From Bog-756 sp963699085 (lineage in GTDB: Bacteria; Actinomycetota; Acidimicrobiia; Acidimicrobiales; RAAP-2): a stretch of DNA of 64,000 nucleotides. The translations under genes were made by a program, and so were the position numbers. The DNA lies in NCBI GenBank assembly GCA_963699085.1, contig CAVOTH010000004.1, positions 2,232,001 through 2,296,000 on the forward strand, in the 5' to 3' direction. A model generated the notes under the pieces. That model worked only from the letters and a program-made list of their open reading frames with translations. It did no database searches and was not told the origin of the DNA. Shown in pieces: positions 37,818-47,117 of this stretch (the first letter of the stretch is position 1; each line of letters starts with the position of its first letter).

Positions 37818-38264
37818 CTACCAGGCGGGGCGAAGGGGACCTGGTGCCACTACGGCAGCGAGGGTCGCCGTGAGTGCCCGAATTTGTCCTGTACCGGCTG
37901 CCTTCTCCCATTCGACGATGGTCCGTTCCGCGGATTCCTCTGCTGCCCTCGTGCAGGCCCAACCCTTGCCCGTCAATGAGAGCGCCGATGACCGGGCGTC
38001 GGTCGGATGTTGGGTCCGCTCCACGTAACCCCGCTGCACCAGGAGTTCGACCATTTGGCTTGCCGCCTGCTTCGAGATACCGAGATGGTTCGCCACGTCC
38101 ACCATGGTCGCGTCGCCTCTGCTGATGCGGACGAAAGCGAATCCGTGTGACGGTCGGACATCGGTGAAACCGCGCTCGACAACTCCTGCCTGGATCCCGT
38201 CGACGAGTTGCGTTGCGGCACCGAGGAGGAGGGCCGCCGTGGCGAAGCGATCGGGTTCGGTCAT
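37818..38264 (-). CDS. MarR-family transcriptional regulator
   Basis: 148 residues with the MarR winged helix: DVANHLGISKQAASQMVELL, wing YVERTQHPTDARS and LTGKGWA. N- and C-terminal helices would form the dimer. Divergent from the cupin gene at 38335, across a 70-bp gap with TTGA/TCAA and TGGTCAA/TTGACCA inverted repeats, so it probably represses both genes. Confidence 0.85.
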   Translation of the reverse strand: MTEPDRFATAALLLGAATQLVDGIQAGVVERGFTDVRPSHGFAFVRISRGDATMVDVANHLGISKQAASQMVELLVQRGYVERTQHPTDARSSALSLTGKGWACTRAAEESAERTIVEWEKAAGTGQIRALTATLAAVVAPGPLRPAW

Positions 38265-38282
38265 CTCGTCAGTTTGACAGAG

Positions 38283-38322
38283 TGGTCAATCCAATTGATC
38301 ATATAGTCAATCTACTTGACCA
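38283..38322. promoter_or_regulatory. Likely MarR operator
   Basis: TGGTCAA (38283-38289) and TTGACCA (38316-38322) are inverted, and an inner pair TTGA (38295-38298) / TCAA (38307-38310) is also inverted. The region is very AT-rich and sits between the divergent marR and cupin starts. Arrangement fits a MarR autoregulatory operator. Confidence 0.55.
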
Positions 38323-38334
38323 TAAGGAGACTAC

Positions 38335-38706
38335 GTGCCGATCATCAGAGCCAGCGAAGCCACGACCTACGAAGTCCACGGGAGCACCTTCCATTCCTAC
38401 GTCGCCCCATCCCGACTGCAGACGGACCTCTGCACCTGGCAGGTCGAGGTCCCACCGAATCTCCAAGGGGCCACGCATCGTCCCAGTCGGGACGAGGTTC
38501 TCCGGGTGCTCTCCGGTCAACTGGTGGTGTCCACGGATGGAGAGTCCGCCTCACTCGACGCCGGCGACGTCGTTTTCATCCGAGCCGGGAGCGACCTCAG
38601 GCTCGATGGTGGTTCCGAAGGGGGGACCGCGTGGGTATGCACCACTCCCGGGCTGGAGGCTGTGATGGACGACGGGAGTCGGATTACTCCTCCGTGGGCG
38701 AACTGA
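38335..38706 (+). CDS. Cupin-domain protein
   Basis: 123 residues with cupin motif 1-like HRPSRDEVLRVLSGQLVV and motif 2-like LDAGDVVFIRAG. The metal-binding His set is incomplete, so it may be a binding rather than an enzymatic cupin. GTG start preceded by AAGGAG (38324-38329). Likely target of the divergent MarR regulator. Confidence 0.75.
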   Translation: MPIIRASEATTYEVHGSTFHSYVAPSRLQTDLCTWQVEVPPNLQGATHRPSRDEVLRVLSGQLVVSTDGESASLDAGDVVFIRAGSDLRLDGGSEGGTAWVCTTPGLEAVMDDGSRITPPWAN

Positions 38707-38778
38707 GATCAGGCTCGGGGCGTTCCACAAGGCCGGCTAGGTGGGGCACTTCCAACTGTGGACAGACATACTGATGAG

Positions 38779-39180
38779 ATGCCAGTAATCCACTGTGCTC
38801 GCTGCGGCCGTGCCCTCACGGGGAAGCTCGAAGGCACGGCGCTTGACTCTCTTGAGCCCGGCGAGGAAGGGGTTCGACAAGGAACATGGGTGATCGACCC
38901 CAATCCTCGAACGGTGAGGAGCCGAGGCCCCGGAAGTCATGCAGAGTGGGTTACCGAACAGACCGACCCACCTCGCTGCATCGTCATCAATCCCGACGAC
39001 CGCCTCGCCTATGCCATCTCGTCCATCTCCGGCCATTCCGCTGGTTGCTGTGGACTCGACGGTCTCGATGGGCCTAATCAGGCATGTGCAAACTGCCATC
39101 GACCTTTAGGGACTGCACGGACGGATTGCTGGACCGAGCACGAGGTCCGATTCTGGCCGGATGCAGTTGTTCCGAGGTAG
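38779..39180 (+). CDS. Hypothetical protein with two CxxC zinc-ribbon-like motifs
   Basis: About 133 residues from ATG 38779 (GTG 38758 also possible). CARCGRALTG at the N-terminus and CANCHRPLGT near the C-terminus suggest one or two structural zinc sites. No family assigned. Element cargo. Confidence 0.5.
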   Translation: MPVIHCARCGRALTGKLEGTALDSLEPGEEGVRQGTWVIDPNPRTVRSRGPGSHAEWVTEQTDPPRCIVINPDDRLAYAISSISGHSAGCCGLDGLDGPNQACANCHRPLGTARTDCWTEHEVRFWPDAVVPR

Positions 39181-39251
39181 CCCCGAACACCGGGCCGGGG
39201 GCGCAAACACTGGGCGTTCGATGAGGTCCCTTCACGGATAGCGTCTATCCG

Positions 39252-40019
39252 GTGGCAGCGACCCTTGCGCCTGAGGAGATCGATTCTTTCATCAGGGACG
39301 GATTCGTCCGAGTGGAAGGAGCATTTCCCAGGAAGGTAGCCGACGAGGGTCGGGCGCTTCTATGGACCGAAATGGGTCTGTCCCCAGAGGATCCAACGGG
39401 TTGGACGGAGCCAGTGATCCGCCTACCGGGGTCAGGCGCTCGACCTTTCAGAGACGCAGTGAACACTGTGCGATTGCGACTGGCGTTCGATCAGCTTGTC
39501 GGCGAAGGACGCTGGATCGAGCGCTCAGGTCTCGGCACATTCCCCATCCGGTTTCCTAACCTGCACGAGCCCGACGACACTGGCTGGCACTGCGACGGAA
39601 GCTTCGGAGGATGGCCATACCGCCTGAATCTGCGATCACGAGGAAGGGCGCTGCTCCTGTTGTTTTTATTCTCCGATGTCGGTGAGAAGGAAGCGCCGAC
39701 AAGGATTCGTGTCGGGTCGCATCTCGATATACCTCCCATCCTGACGAAGCACGGCGAAGACGGAATGACGTTTCTCGACTTGGCTGAACATTTCGGATCC
39801 ACTGCCAAACGGCCCGTCATCCAGGCCACGGGCGCGGCGGGAGATGTCTACCTCTGCCACCCGTTCCTCGTGCACGCCGCTCAGGCACATCACGGCACGG
39901 CACCTCGGTTTATTGCCCAGCCACCCCTTGAGCCTGTCGGAGAACTGGAGATTGACCGTCCCGGCCATGTCTATTCTCCAGTCGAAGAGGCGATTCGGTT
40001 GGGCCTCCGAACCGGATAA
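39252..40019 (+). CDS. Phytanoyl-CoA dioxygenase (PhyH) family protein
   Basis: 255 residues. An N-terminal IDSFIRDGFVRVEGAFP opening and the iron-binding HxD in TGWHCDGSFGGWPYR, with the distal His likely in LCHPFLVHAAQ, followed by APRFIAQPP, match the Fe(II)/2-oxoglutarate dioxygenase fold. Substrate unknown; many bacterial members act in secondary metabolism. GTG start 39252. Confidence 0.8.
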   Translation: MAATLAPEEIDSFIRDGFVRVEGAFPRKVADEGRALLWTEMGLSPEDPTGWTEPVIRLPGSGARPFRDAVNTVRLRLAFDQLVGEGRWIERSGLGTFPIRFPNLHEPDDTGWHCDGSFGGWPYRLNLRSRGRALLLLFLFSDVGEKEAPTRIRVGSHLDIPPILTKHGEDGMTFLDLAEHFGSTAKRPVIQATGAAGDVYLCHPFLVHAAQAHHGTAPRFIAQPPLEPVGELEIDRPGHVYSPVEEAIRLGLRTG

Positions 40020-40101
40020 GAGGTATCCCACAACACCGGCAGTGCGGTACAAGTCCCGGCGACCTCTTTCGGAACTTCCCCGGTCACGGCAGGATGAATA
40101 G

Positions 40102-40284
40102 ATGGAAAGCACCTTCCCCTCCGATGAGCGCTGGACCCTAAAGATGTGGTCGGCTGACTGGGTCGTGCTGTTCGACTGGCTGTCGAGCGTCGATTTCTCT
40201 CAGATCCCTGTCGAGCACAAATCGGCGAAACAAGCGTTGACGGACCTCCTCTCCAATATGGAGTGGAACCTGACGCCGACGTAG
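40102..40284 (+). CDS. Hypothetical small protein
   Basis: 60 residues, Trp-rich (MWSADWVVLFDWLSSVDFSQ) and amphipathic, beginning at ATG 40102. Could be a real small cargo gene or a chance ORF; no similarity recognised. Confidence 0.3.
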   Translation: MESTFPSDERWTLKMWSADWVVLFDWLSSVDFSQIPVEHKSAKQALTDLLSNMEWNLTPT

Positions 40285-40901
40285 TCAGTTCAACAGCGGA
40301 GCAGATCGAGCGGGCCCGCTACTTGGTGTCGAAGGACATGGACTGGGAGTAGCTCGCCCTATCCCCAAACACCGGGAGAGCGTCACGCCCGACAGATCCG
40401 GGCGTTCAACTGCCAGGGGACCCAGGAGCGCTGAACGACCCACCCCACCCCACCGTCCGCTTCACGCTGAACTGCCGATTCCGTGCCACGTCCGTCGTAA
40501 CCGCTCCCCACTTGGTCGTGCCCCTTGGCGGTCGTCGGCACGCCTCCTCGAACGCTGTGATTGCCTCACGTTCGCTAGCAAATACCGCTGACGATGGTCC
40601 CCAAGTGGACGCGCTCGAATGGGTTCTGAGGCCCATCCCAGCAGATGGGGATCGCCTCAGTTCGAGCGCCACGCTTGACCGGTTGGTGCCAAAGCTCTAT
40701 GACCCAGCCATTCCTGTCGGACCCGGTGACGGGGCCTCCGAGGCCGTCAGTCGTGTGAGCTTGAGCAAGTTCTGGTTCGATTGTTCCAGAGTGCCAGAAG
40801 ATGGCGAGGCGTGCTCCGACCCATCCAGTCCGACGTGTCCCATATCACCGGCTCGAGGACGATATCTGCGGGCGCAGCCACTTCGATCTACCGTTGAGAC
40901 G
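40285..40901. other. Gene-poor stretch inside the element
   Basis: 617 bp. Open frames on both strands (minus 40406-40672, plus from 40512) overlap each other and neither has a recognisable domain or RBS. Nothing can be supported here. Confidence 0.4.
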
Positions 40902-41381
40902 ATGGCGCCGAACAAGCAGCCCACACCAGAGAATCGGAGCGATGCCATTCGGATCGCCCTCGCCGGTCTGGCATCCGGTGAGCAGTCCGAGGCGATTCTC
41001 TCCAAGCTCGGCGTTCTTCACATACGGCACAACACCTTTCCCGCCGAGGAGCTCCTCGAACTCGCCTCGGACGCAATCGAGGAGTCCGGCGCCACGCCAG
41101 CTGATCCCATCGACTCCGAGGGAATCCGGGAGCGGTTTCTCTCCGACCACCCGTTCTCCGGGAAGACGCAGCACTTCAAGAGCAAGTACGCCATCTCTGC
41201 CGCCGCCATGATCCATGGGGGCGTGTATCCCGACCTCCTCGATGACGCCGCGTGGTGGGAGGCCGATGACTTGTGGGTCTACTCGTTCTTCGCGTTCTTC
41301 TCTACATGCGGGTCGCCGCCGAGCGATCTGGACGGTCCGTTGAAGAGGTTGCTCGCTCAATCGCCGATCGCCGCAGTGTGA
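40902..41381 (+). CDS. Hypothetical protein
   Basis: 159 residues from ATG 40902. Helical and acidic N-terminal half (SDAIRIALAGLASGEQSEAI) and an aromatic C-terminal patch (WWEADDLWVYSFFAFFSTCG). No family recognised. The frame is open upstream to 40512, but the upstream part has a non-coding character. Confidence 0.5.
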   Translation: MAPNKQPTPENRSDAIRIALAGLASGEQSEAILSKLGVLHIRHNTFPAEELLELASDAIEESGATPADPIDSEGIRERFLSDHPFSGKTQHFKSKYAISAAAMIHGGVYPDLLDDAAWWEADDLWVYSFFAFFSTCGSPPSDLDGPLKRLLAQSPIAAV

Positions 41382-41456
41382 CGGTGCGCACGGCCTGATC
41401 CCGACTCAAGACACCATCGGTCAGTGCGTCCCGGAGTGGGATGCAACCCGTTCCTG

Positions 41457-42368
41457 TTACCCGCCGGCAACGAAGGCGACGACGACGTAGGCCGCGTGAC
41501 GATCGAAGTTCTCCCTCCTGCGGTCGTAGACCGTGGTCGTCCTTGGATCCGCGTGGCGAGCGGCGATCTGGACATCACGAAGAGGAACGCCCGCATCGAG
41601 TGCAGCCATGATGAAGGCGGACCGGAGCATGTGCGGGTACACGGCGTTGAGCCCCGCTTGCTTGCCGATTGAACGCACCCAGCGGTGGGCGGTTCGCCGA
41701 TCGAGCCTGGCTCCATCCTTCCGACGCAGAATCGCGCCGTTTGTGCGTTCGCCGATGGCCAGGTCAATTGTCCGGGCGGCCCTCGGGACGAGCGGGATCA
41801 CCGCAGGCTTGCTCCCCTTCCCCATGATCCGGAGGGTCCGGTGCCCCTGGGTGAAGGCGAGATCCTCGATGTTGGTTCCACATGCCTCACTGACCCGAAG
41901 CCCGTTGAGCCCGAGGAGCACGGCCAGAGCAGCATGATCCCTGTCGAATCGCTCGGCGGTGAAGAGAAACGTTCCGAACTCCCGGCGGTCCAGTCCCCGC
42001 CCCTCGGAAGGGTGGACCTTGGGGCGCCGGACGTACTGGGCAGGGTTGGCGTTCACCCGTCCGTCGATGTGGGCGAACCGGTAGAAGCCGCAGATGGTCG
42101 ACAGCCGTCGGTCGATGGTCGACGGGGCCAGACCCTTGTGCTCCATGGCGGTGCGGTAGAGCTCGATGTGGGGTCGTTTGGCTTCCAGGACGGCGAGGCC
42201 CGCATCAGCGGCCCATTGGAAGAAGGTCCGCAGGTCGTAGCGGTAGGCATCGAGCGTGCGCCCGTTGTACCGGGCGAGGAATGCTGCCGCTGCCACCTGA
42301 GCTTCATCGAAACCGCGATCCTCGATGATGGTGGCCAGCGTGGTCGAATCTGAGTCGAGTACAGACAT
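41457..42368 (-). CDS. Second tyrosine recombinase (XerC/D-like)
   Basis: 303 residues from ATG 42368. N-terminal SAM-like domain (YNGRTLDAYRYDLRTFFQWA), then the catalytic residues: Arg in GLNGLRVSEACG, Lys in IMGKGSKPAVIPL, HxxR in YPHMLRSAFIMAAL, His in AARHADPRTTT and Tyr in VYDRRRENF. Complete, so potentially active. Not the integrase next to the tRNA; could belong to a nested insertion or cassette within the element. Its start codon faces a divergent small zinc-ribbon gene. Confidence 0.88.
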   Translation of the reverse strand: MSVLDSDSTTLATIIEDRGFDEAQVAAAAFLARYNGRTLDAYRYDLRTFFQWAADAGLAVLEAKRPHIELYRTAMEHKGLAPSTIDRRLSTICGFYRFAHIDGRVNANPAQYVRRPKVHPSEGRGLDRREFGTFLFTAERFDRDHAALAVLLGLNGLRVSEACGTNIEDLAFTQGHRTLRIMGKGSKPAVIPLVPRAARTIDLAIGERTNGAILRRKDGARLDRRTAHRWVRSIGKQAGLNAVYPHMLRSAFIMAALDAGVPLRDVQIAARHADPRTTTVYDRRRENFDRHAAYVVVAFVAGG

Positions 42369-42490
42369 GGCTCTCCTTCTACAGTTGGGAGAACCAGCCA
42401 ACACCGGCGGGTCGGCTTCAGACAGAGGACATTCGCGTCCGCCAATCAACTGAGGCCGAGCCACGGTGATCAACAACGGAGGCGTGCGTG

Positions 42491-42661
42491 ATGGACGCTG
42501 AGTTTCAACGATGCGGGGTGTGCCAGCGGATGAAGTCGGACGGCGCCTTCAGCGACGACGGGACGGTATTCATCTGCGATCAGTGCAATGAGAACGCCAT
42601 CAAGTTCCTCGAAATTCAAGACAGCCTCTACCCCCCTCTGCAAGGCCCCCCTGGAGCCTGA
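42491..42661 (+). CDS. 56-residue zinc-ribbon protein
   Basis: ATG 42491 to TGA 42661. Two CxxC pairs, CGVCQRMKSDG and FICDQCNENAIKF, are spaced for one zinc ribbon like those of ClpX N-terminal domains. Divergent from the second recombinase, 122 bp apart. Function unknown. Confidence 0.6.
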   Translation: MDAEFQRCGVCQRMKSDGAFSDDGTVFICDQCNENAIKFLEIQDSLYPPLQGPPGA

Positions 42662-42771
42662 GTTTGTCGGCGACGTGAGACCGAGTCCACCCCAGATCCG
42701 TGCAGGGCATGTCCTTGAGCCGATAGGAGACACCCAGGGCTTCGAGAGCGTCGGCGAGTACCGTTCCTGGC

Positions 42772-43074
42772 GTGGGCAAGTTCGTGACACGACGACGACG
42801 TGGCGATGCCGCACTTCAGGCTGACATCCTGGCGGAAGCCCGCCGCCTCTACGAGAGCGGCGCAGGACTCTCGGAAGCGATCAGCCGACTGCTGGCGATG
42901 GCAGGAGACAACCCGAACGCATTCAACTGTTTCTCGATTGGAAACAGTCGCCAGCTCAACAGGACTTCCGAGGGTCGGGCAATCATGCGCCTGGTCGGGA
43001 CTGCTTCATTGGATCGGGATAGCCCAGATCCAAGCCGAGGTTGGGGCAACGGCTGGTGGCCGTCAGGCGACTGA
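42772..43074 (+). CDS. Hypothetical protein
   Basis: 100 residues from GTG 42772: a basic start (FVTRRRRGD) then a helical segment DILAEARRLYESGAGLSEAI. Coding likelihood moderate; no family recognised. Confidence 0.35.
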   Translation: MGKFVTRRRRGDAALQADILAEARRLYESGAGLSEAISRLLAMAGDNPNAFNCFSIGNSRQLNRTSEGRAIMRLVGTASLDRDSPDPSRGWGNGWWPSGD

Positions 43075-43140
43075 CGGATCTACCCCCGCTCGAAAATGCC
43101 TCACCAACCCGGCGATCAGTGACACGACATACTTGGGGCC

Positions 43141-43851
43141 ATGGTCGACGAGCGCCTCGCCACGATGATCACCGCCTTGGTAGACCTCGGGCGACGGACA
43201 CTTGCCGATCCCATCGAAGCGACTCCCAAAACCGTTCCAAGCGAGGCCTTCAGCCGCGCTTGCATCGCACGATGCGTTGATCTCCTGGAAGGCGAGCTGA
43301 TTCTCTGCAACGGAGGACAGTGGTCGGTGGCTCGGATTCTGGCCCGAACCCTCATCGAATTCTGGCTCTATGGCCAACACTTCATCCTCGACGGTGATCG
43401 AGCCGTCGATGAGTTGATAAGGGAAGATGAGCGTCACCAGGGGACACAGGAAGTCGGCCACAATCAGGTCTGGGAACAACTCGAATCGCACCGATCTGGC
43501 GGCATCGACACCAGAACAGGGTACGAAGAGCCCGCCACGTCTCGTCGACCGGACCTCAGTAGTTTGGCTGTACGTATCCAGGTACTACGAGAGGAGCACG
43601 GTTACGACGGAGGTATTGCGCTGGTGCGCTACGGCTTGTCGTATCGGTGGGACTCAGCACACGACGTACACCCCTCCTTCGATCTGCTCAGCCGCTATTT
43701 CCGACTCCGCACCGACGACACATTGGCCGTTGAAGCAGTTCCCCAAGTTGTCGGCGGCCGTGACGTCTCGACGTACGTCAACGAGGAGTTGCGCTTGGAC
43801 ACCACTCTGCTGGTCGACCTGCTCCGCATCTACTTTCAAATTCGGGGATGA
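43141..43851 (+). CDS. Hypothetical protein, possibly DUF5677/HEPN-like
   Basis: 236 residues, largely helical. SVARILARTLIEFWLYGQHF and the acidic segment VDELIREDERHQG resemble the helical core of DUF5677-type proteins, but the match is tentative. No HEPN RxxxxH active motif is evident. No membrane segment. Element cargo. Confidence 0.5.
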   Translation: MVDERLATMITALVDLGRRTLADPIEATPKTVPSEAFSRACIARCVDLLEGELILCNGGQWSVARILARTLIEFWLYGQHFILDGDRAVDELIREDERHQGTQEVGHNQVWEQLESHRSGGIDTRTGYEEPATSRRPDLSSLAVRIQVLREEHGYDGGIALVRYGLSYRWDSAHDVHPSFDLLSRYFRLRTDDTLAVEAVPQVVGGRDVSTYVNEELRLDTTLLVDLLRIYFQIRG

Positions 43852-44186
43852 CACCGATGGGACGAACCATCTGACAGCGATACTTGCCACCGCCAGCGGC
43901 CAGCGGCCTTAGCTTTGGGATGCGCAGCTCAGGTACGAGTGCGGGTTTGCGGGAAGCGGTCCTGACGGTCGTGGGCTAGGCGCATAACCGGTGATAGGGA
44001 CAGGGCTAGGCGACTAGAGGATCCAAGTCGCACAACCTCTACATCATCGTCACAACTACAGCGTTCTCACTGCTGGATCCACGTCAATTCCATCGGCTCA
44101 CTACCCGGGGACCGATGTCGATGCTCGAATCCCTCCCCGGGTTGACGGAGTGCCCGGGCCAGGCATCGCGTCCGGTGGATCCGTGG
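43852..44186. other. Intergenic region, nothing recognised
   Basis: 335 bp between convergent genes. No supported ORF, RNA gene or strong hairpin is seen. Confidence 0.4.
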
Positions 44187-46853
44187 TCAACCACCACCGG
44201 ATGACCAGTATCCGACCTCCTCGGCGACCAGTCGTGCCCCGTGGTCGGCGTACCGGGCGTGTGCCTCGGCAACCGGGTTCCGGACAACTACCCCCTTGAC
44301 CGAGGTGACGCGGTCCTCGACGGTCAACTCGCGCCCACCGACCATGACGAACGTCTTCACCGGGCCCAGGGCGACCGGCACCGCGGACAGGACGAGTTCA
44401 AGCGCTCGTTCGGGACGTCCGGACAGCAGGTGCAGGTAGGCGAACGCCGTAAGGAACTCACCGCCGACCTCCGGCCGGCGGGCCAGCACCTCTTGTGACT
44501 TGCGGGCGATCGCGCGCCCGGCGACCTCCGGTGCGTCCGTATGGGCCAGCACGAGGCTCGCCGCGAGGTCGTTGAAGTACTCCCAGGGCGACCCGGTCGG
44601 GATCGGGGTGAATTGGTGGACCGTTCCGACGGCCTCCTCGACCCTCCCCGCTTCCAGGAGTGACCAGCACAGTCCCGCTTCGATCACGTGGCGATAGCCG
44701 AAGTGCGGAGCAGCGGCCAACGCGTTGCGGGCCACGTCGATCGCCTCGCCGAGGCTACCGCTCTGCGTCAGGTGCGATACCCGGAAGAGGTCGCACCCGG
44801 CGATGAGGAGAGGATCGCCCGAGCCTGTCGCCAGCCGGCGTGCCTCAGCGATCGCGTCTCCCCAGGCATCCAGGGCGCCGAGATAGGCCTGAATGGTGCC
44901 TTCGTTGATGAGTAGCAGCACCTCGTGGTCACCCGTCACTGCGCTGCTGTGATCGCGGGCCCGGTCGATGCCGGCCAGTGCTTCCACGATCAGCCCGTTG
45001 CTGATCTGGAGCCAGACGCGCACGGCCGCCGCGTAGGCGCGGTCACCCGGTGAGAGGTCGGCAGGTCGCTCGAGCAGGGCCAGGGCCAACTGCACCTCAC
45101 CCCGAGCGCTCGCGGCCTCGAAACGCGCCGCGGCGATCCGCACGGCGACCTCGGGACGGTCGCGCTCGAGGGCCCAGGCGATGGCCGAGCGGAAGTTCTC
45201 GTACTCCTGCCCGGACCGCATGATCTCGTCCATCGCCCACCACCGCGCCACCGAGAGCGGCGCGCCATGGTCGTCGAAGTGATCGAGGTGCCGATCCCTC
45301 GTCGCCACCGCCTCGCCGGCGTCGACGAGACGGGCCAGGGCGAAGAGGCGGATGGTCTCGAGGAGGCGGTGGCGGACCTGGCCGGTGACATCCCGGGTGA
45401 CGTCGATCAGCGACTTGGCGGCCAGCGTGTCGACGAGCTGGCGGGTGTCGTGCTCGGAACGCTCCACCACCGCCGCCACGTCGGGGACCGAAAAGCCTCC
45501 CTGGAAGACCGACAATGTCCGCAGCATGGCCTGCTCGTCGGGCGAGAGCAGGTCGTAGGACCACTGCACGGCTCCCTCCAGGGTGGCTTGCCGCTGGCGG
45601 GAGCGGCGGGCCCCTCCCGAGAGCAGACTGAAGCGGTCGTCGAGGAGGTCACGGATGTCCCCGACCGACATGGTCCGGGTCCGGGCGGCGGCCAGTTCGA
45701 TGGCGAGGGGGATCCCGTCGAGGCGCCCGACCACCTCGGAGATGGCGTCCACGCTCCTCTGGTCGTCGCCCACGACGCCACCGGCTGCGGCGGCCCGCTC
45801 GCAGAAGAGCCGGACCGCGGGGGCCCGGTCGCCGACGGCGAGCGACGGCACCTTCCAGGTGTACTCGCCGTCGACCTCGAGGGACTCACGACTGGTGGCC
45901 ACGATGCGCAACTCCGGGCAACGCTCGAGCAGGGTGTCGACCAACGCGGCGGCGGCGTCGATGACGTGCTCGCAGTTGTCGACCACCAGCAGTGCCTCCC
46001 GGGGGGCGAGGTAGGTGACGATCTGGTCGACAGGTGGGGAGCCCGTCGAGATCGACACCGACAGGGCGCTGGCCACCGCTCCGGCGAGCGCACCCTCGTC
46101 GGCGATGGCCGAGAGGTCGACGAACCAGACGCCCTTGGGGTAGCTGGGAACCTCGCGGTGGGCGACCTCGATGGCCAGGCGGGTCTTGCCGCATCCGCCG
46201 ACGCCCACGAGAGTGACCAGGCGGTGAGCGGCGATGAGGCGGCGGACCTCCTCGATCGATCCGTCTCTGCCCACCAGCGAGGTCCGGGGCAGCGGGAGCG
46301 ACACGATGCCCTGGCCGAGGCTGGACAGAGGTGGGAACTCGGTGGTCCCCATCTGACTCAGGTGCATCGGTGCTTCAATGTCGCGCAAGGTGTGGGTACC
46401 GAGATCGGTGACCACGACGCTGGAGGCGTCCTGGACCCCGTCGGTCATGAGGGTCTGACCGCCGTGAGCCACCGCCATGACCCGGGCGGCCTGGTTGACC
46501 GTCGGGCCGAAGTAGTTCGCGTCCCGCTCCTCGGCCTCACCCTGGTGGAGACCTATCCGCACCGACAGCGCCGGCCACGTACCCCAGTCGACCTCGCCAA
46601 GGGACCGCTGGATTGCCTCGGCACATTCGACGGCTGCACTTGCACGAGCGAAGGCGGCGGCAAACGAGTCTCCGGCGGTCGAGAACACGTAACCCTCGTA
46701 CTTGGCGATGGTCTCGTTGAAGATCTGGTCGTGGATCCGGAGCGACGCGGACATCGCCTCCGGATCGGCAGCCCACAACCGGGTTGAGCCGACCACGTCG
46801 GAGAAGAGGAAGGTGACCGTTCCCGAGGGGATCCGGAGTTGCTCGCCAGGCAC
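44187..46853 (-). CDS. Class III adenylate/guanylate cyclase fused to AAA-type ATPase and TPR-like region
   Basis: 888 residues. Residues about 1-175 form a class III cyclase domain, with metal-binding Asp in TFLFSDVVGSTRLW and STAGDSFAAAF and the base-proximal FGPTVNQAARVMAVA. Next is an NB-ARC/SWACOS-type ATPase with P-loop VGVGGCGKTRLAIEVA, Walker B-like ALLVVDNCEHV and RIVATSRESL. The C-terminal third is helical, TPR-like. Mycobacterial relatives often end in a LuxR helix-turn-helix, but none is seen here. Possible signal-responsive cyclase. Last gene before the right att site. Confidence 0.88.
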   Translation of the reverse strand: MPGEQLRIPSGTVTFLFSDVVGSTRLWAADPEAMSASLRIHDQIFNETIAKYEGYVFSTAGDSFAAAFARASAAVECAEAIQRSLGEVDWGTWPALSVRIGLHQGEAEERDANYFGPTVNQAARVMAVAHGGQTLMTDGVQDASSVVVTDLGTHTLRDIEAPMHLSQMGTTEFPPLSSLGQGIVSLPLPRTSLVGRDGSIEEVRRLIAAHRLVTLVGVGGCGKTRLAIEVAHREVPSYPKGVWFVDLSAIADEGALAGAVASALSVSISTGSPPVDQIVTYLAPREALLVVDNCEHVIDAAAALVDTLLERCPELRIVATSRESLEVDGEYTWKVPSLAVGDRAPAVRLFCERAAAAGGVVGDDQRSVDAISEVVGRLDGIPLAIELAAARTRTMSVGDIRDLLDDRFSLLSGGARRSRQRQATLEGAVQWSYDLLSPDEQAMLRTLSVFQGGFSVPDVAAVVERSEHDTRQLVDTLAAKSLIDVTRDVTGQVRHRLLETIRLFALARLVDAGEAVATRDRHLDHFDDHGAPLSVARWWAMDEIMRSGQEYENFRSAIAWALERDRPEVAVRIAAARFEAASARGEVQLALALLERPADLSPGDRAYAAAVRVWLQISNGLIVEALAGIDRARDHSSAVTGDHEVLLLINEGTIQAYLGALDAWGDAIAEARRLATGSGDPLLIAGCDLFRVSHLTQSGSLGEAIDVARNALAAAPHFGYRHVIEAGLCWSLLEAGRVEEAVGTVHQFTPIPTGSPWEYFNDLAASLVLAHTDAPEVAGRAIARKSQEVLARRPEVGGEFLTAFAYLHLLSGRPERALELVLSAVPVALGPVKTFVMVGGRELTVEDRVTSVKGVVVRNPVAEAHARYADHGARLVAEEVGYWSSGGG

Positions 46854-47117
46854 GTCGTCAACCTAGCGGAGGCGGACAGGGTCGCTCAGGGTATGGCATA
46901 GGTGCCGGTAGGGGACGCTTTGACTGGCGTCGTCGCGATATCGGGGTGGCGATGACGGCGAGGTGGAATTCTCCCGACAATTCACCCGACAATTCCGTCC
47001 TTCTGCGTCGCAACCCGATAGACGACGTCCCAGCCACTCATCAGCGCACCGGCGTTGACCTGGGCAAATGAGACAACCCGCTACCGGACGGCACCCAGGG
47101 CGACATCCAAGAACGCC
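46854..47117. other. Right end of the element, with a 12-bp tandem repeat
   Basis: No gene found. CCCGACAATTC occurs twice in tandem at 46973-46983 and 46985-46995, about 120 bp upstream of the cyclase start; it may be a regulatory site for that gene or part of the attachment region. Confidence 0.35.

Noticed and set aside
40406..40672. Minus-strand 88-residue ORF in the element
   Set aside because: No domain or RBS, and an overlapping plus-strand frame is equally long.
45267..46787. Plus-strand ORF opposite the cyclase-ATPase gene
   Set aside because: Shadow ORF with composition typical of antisense frames.
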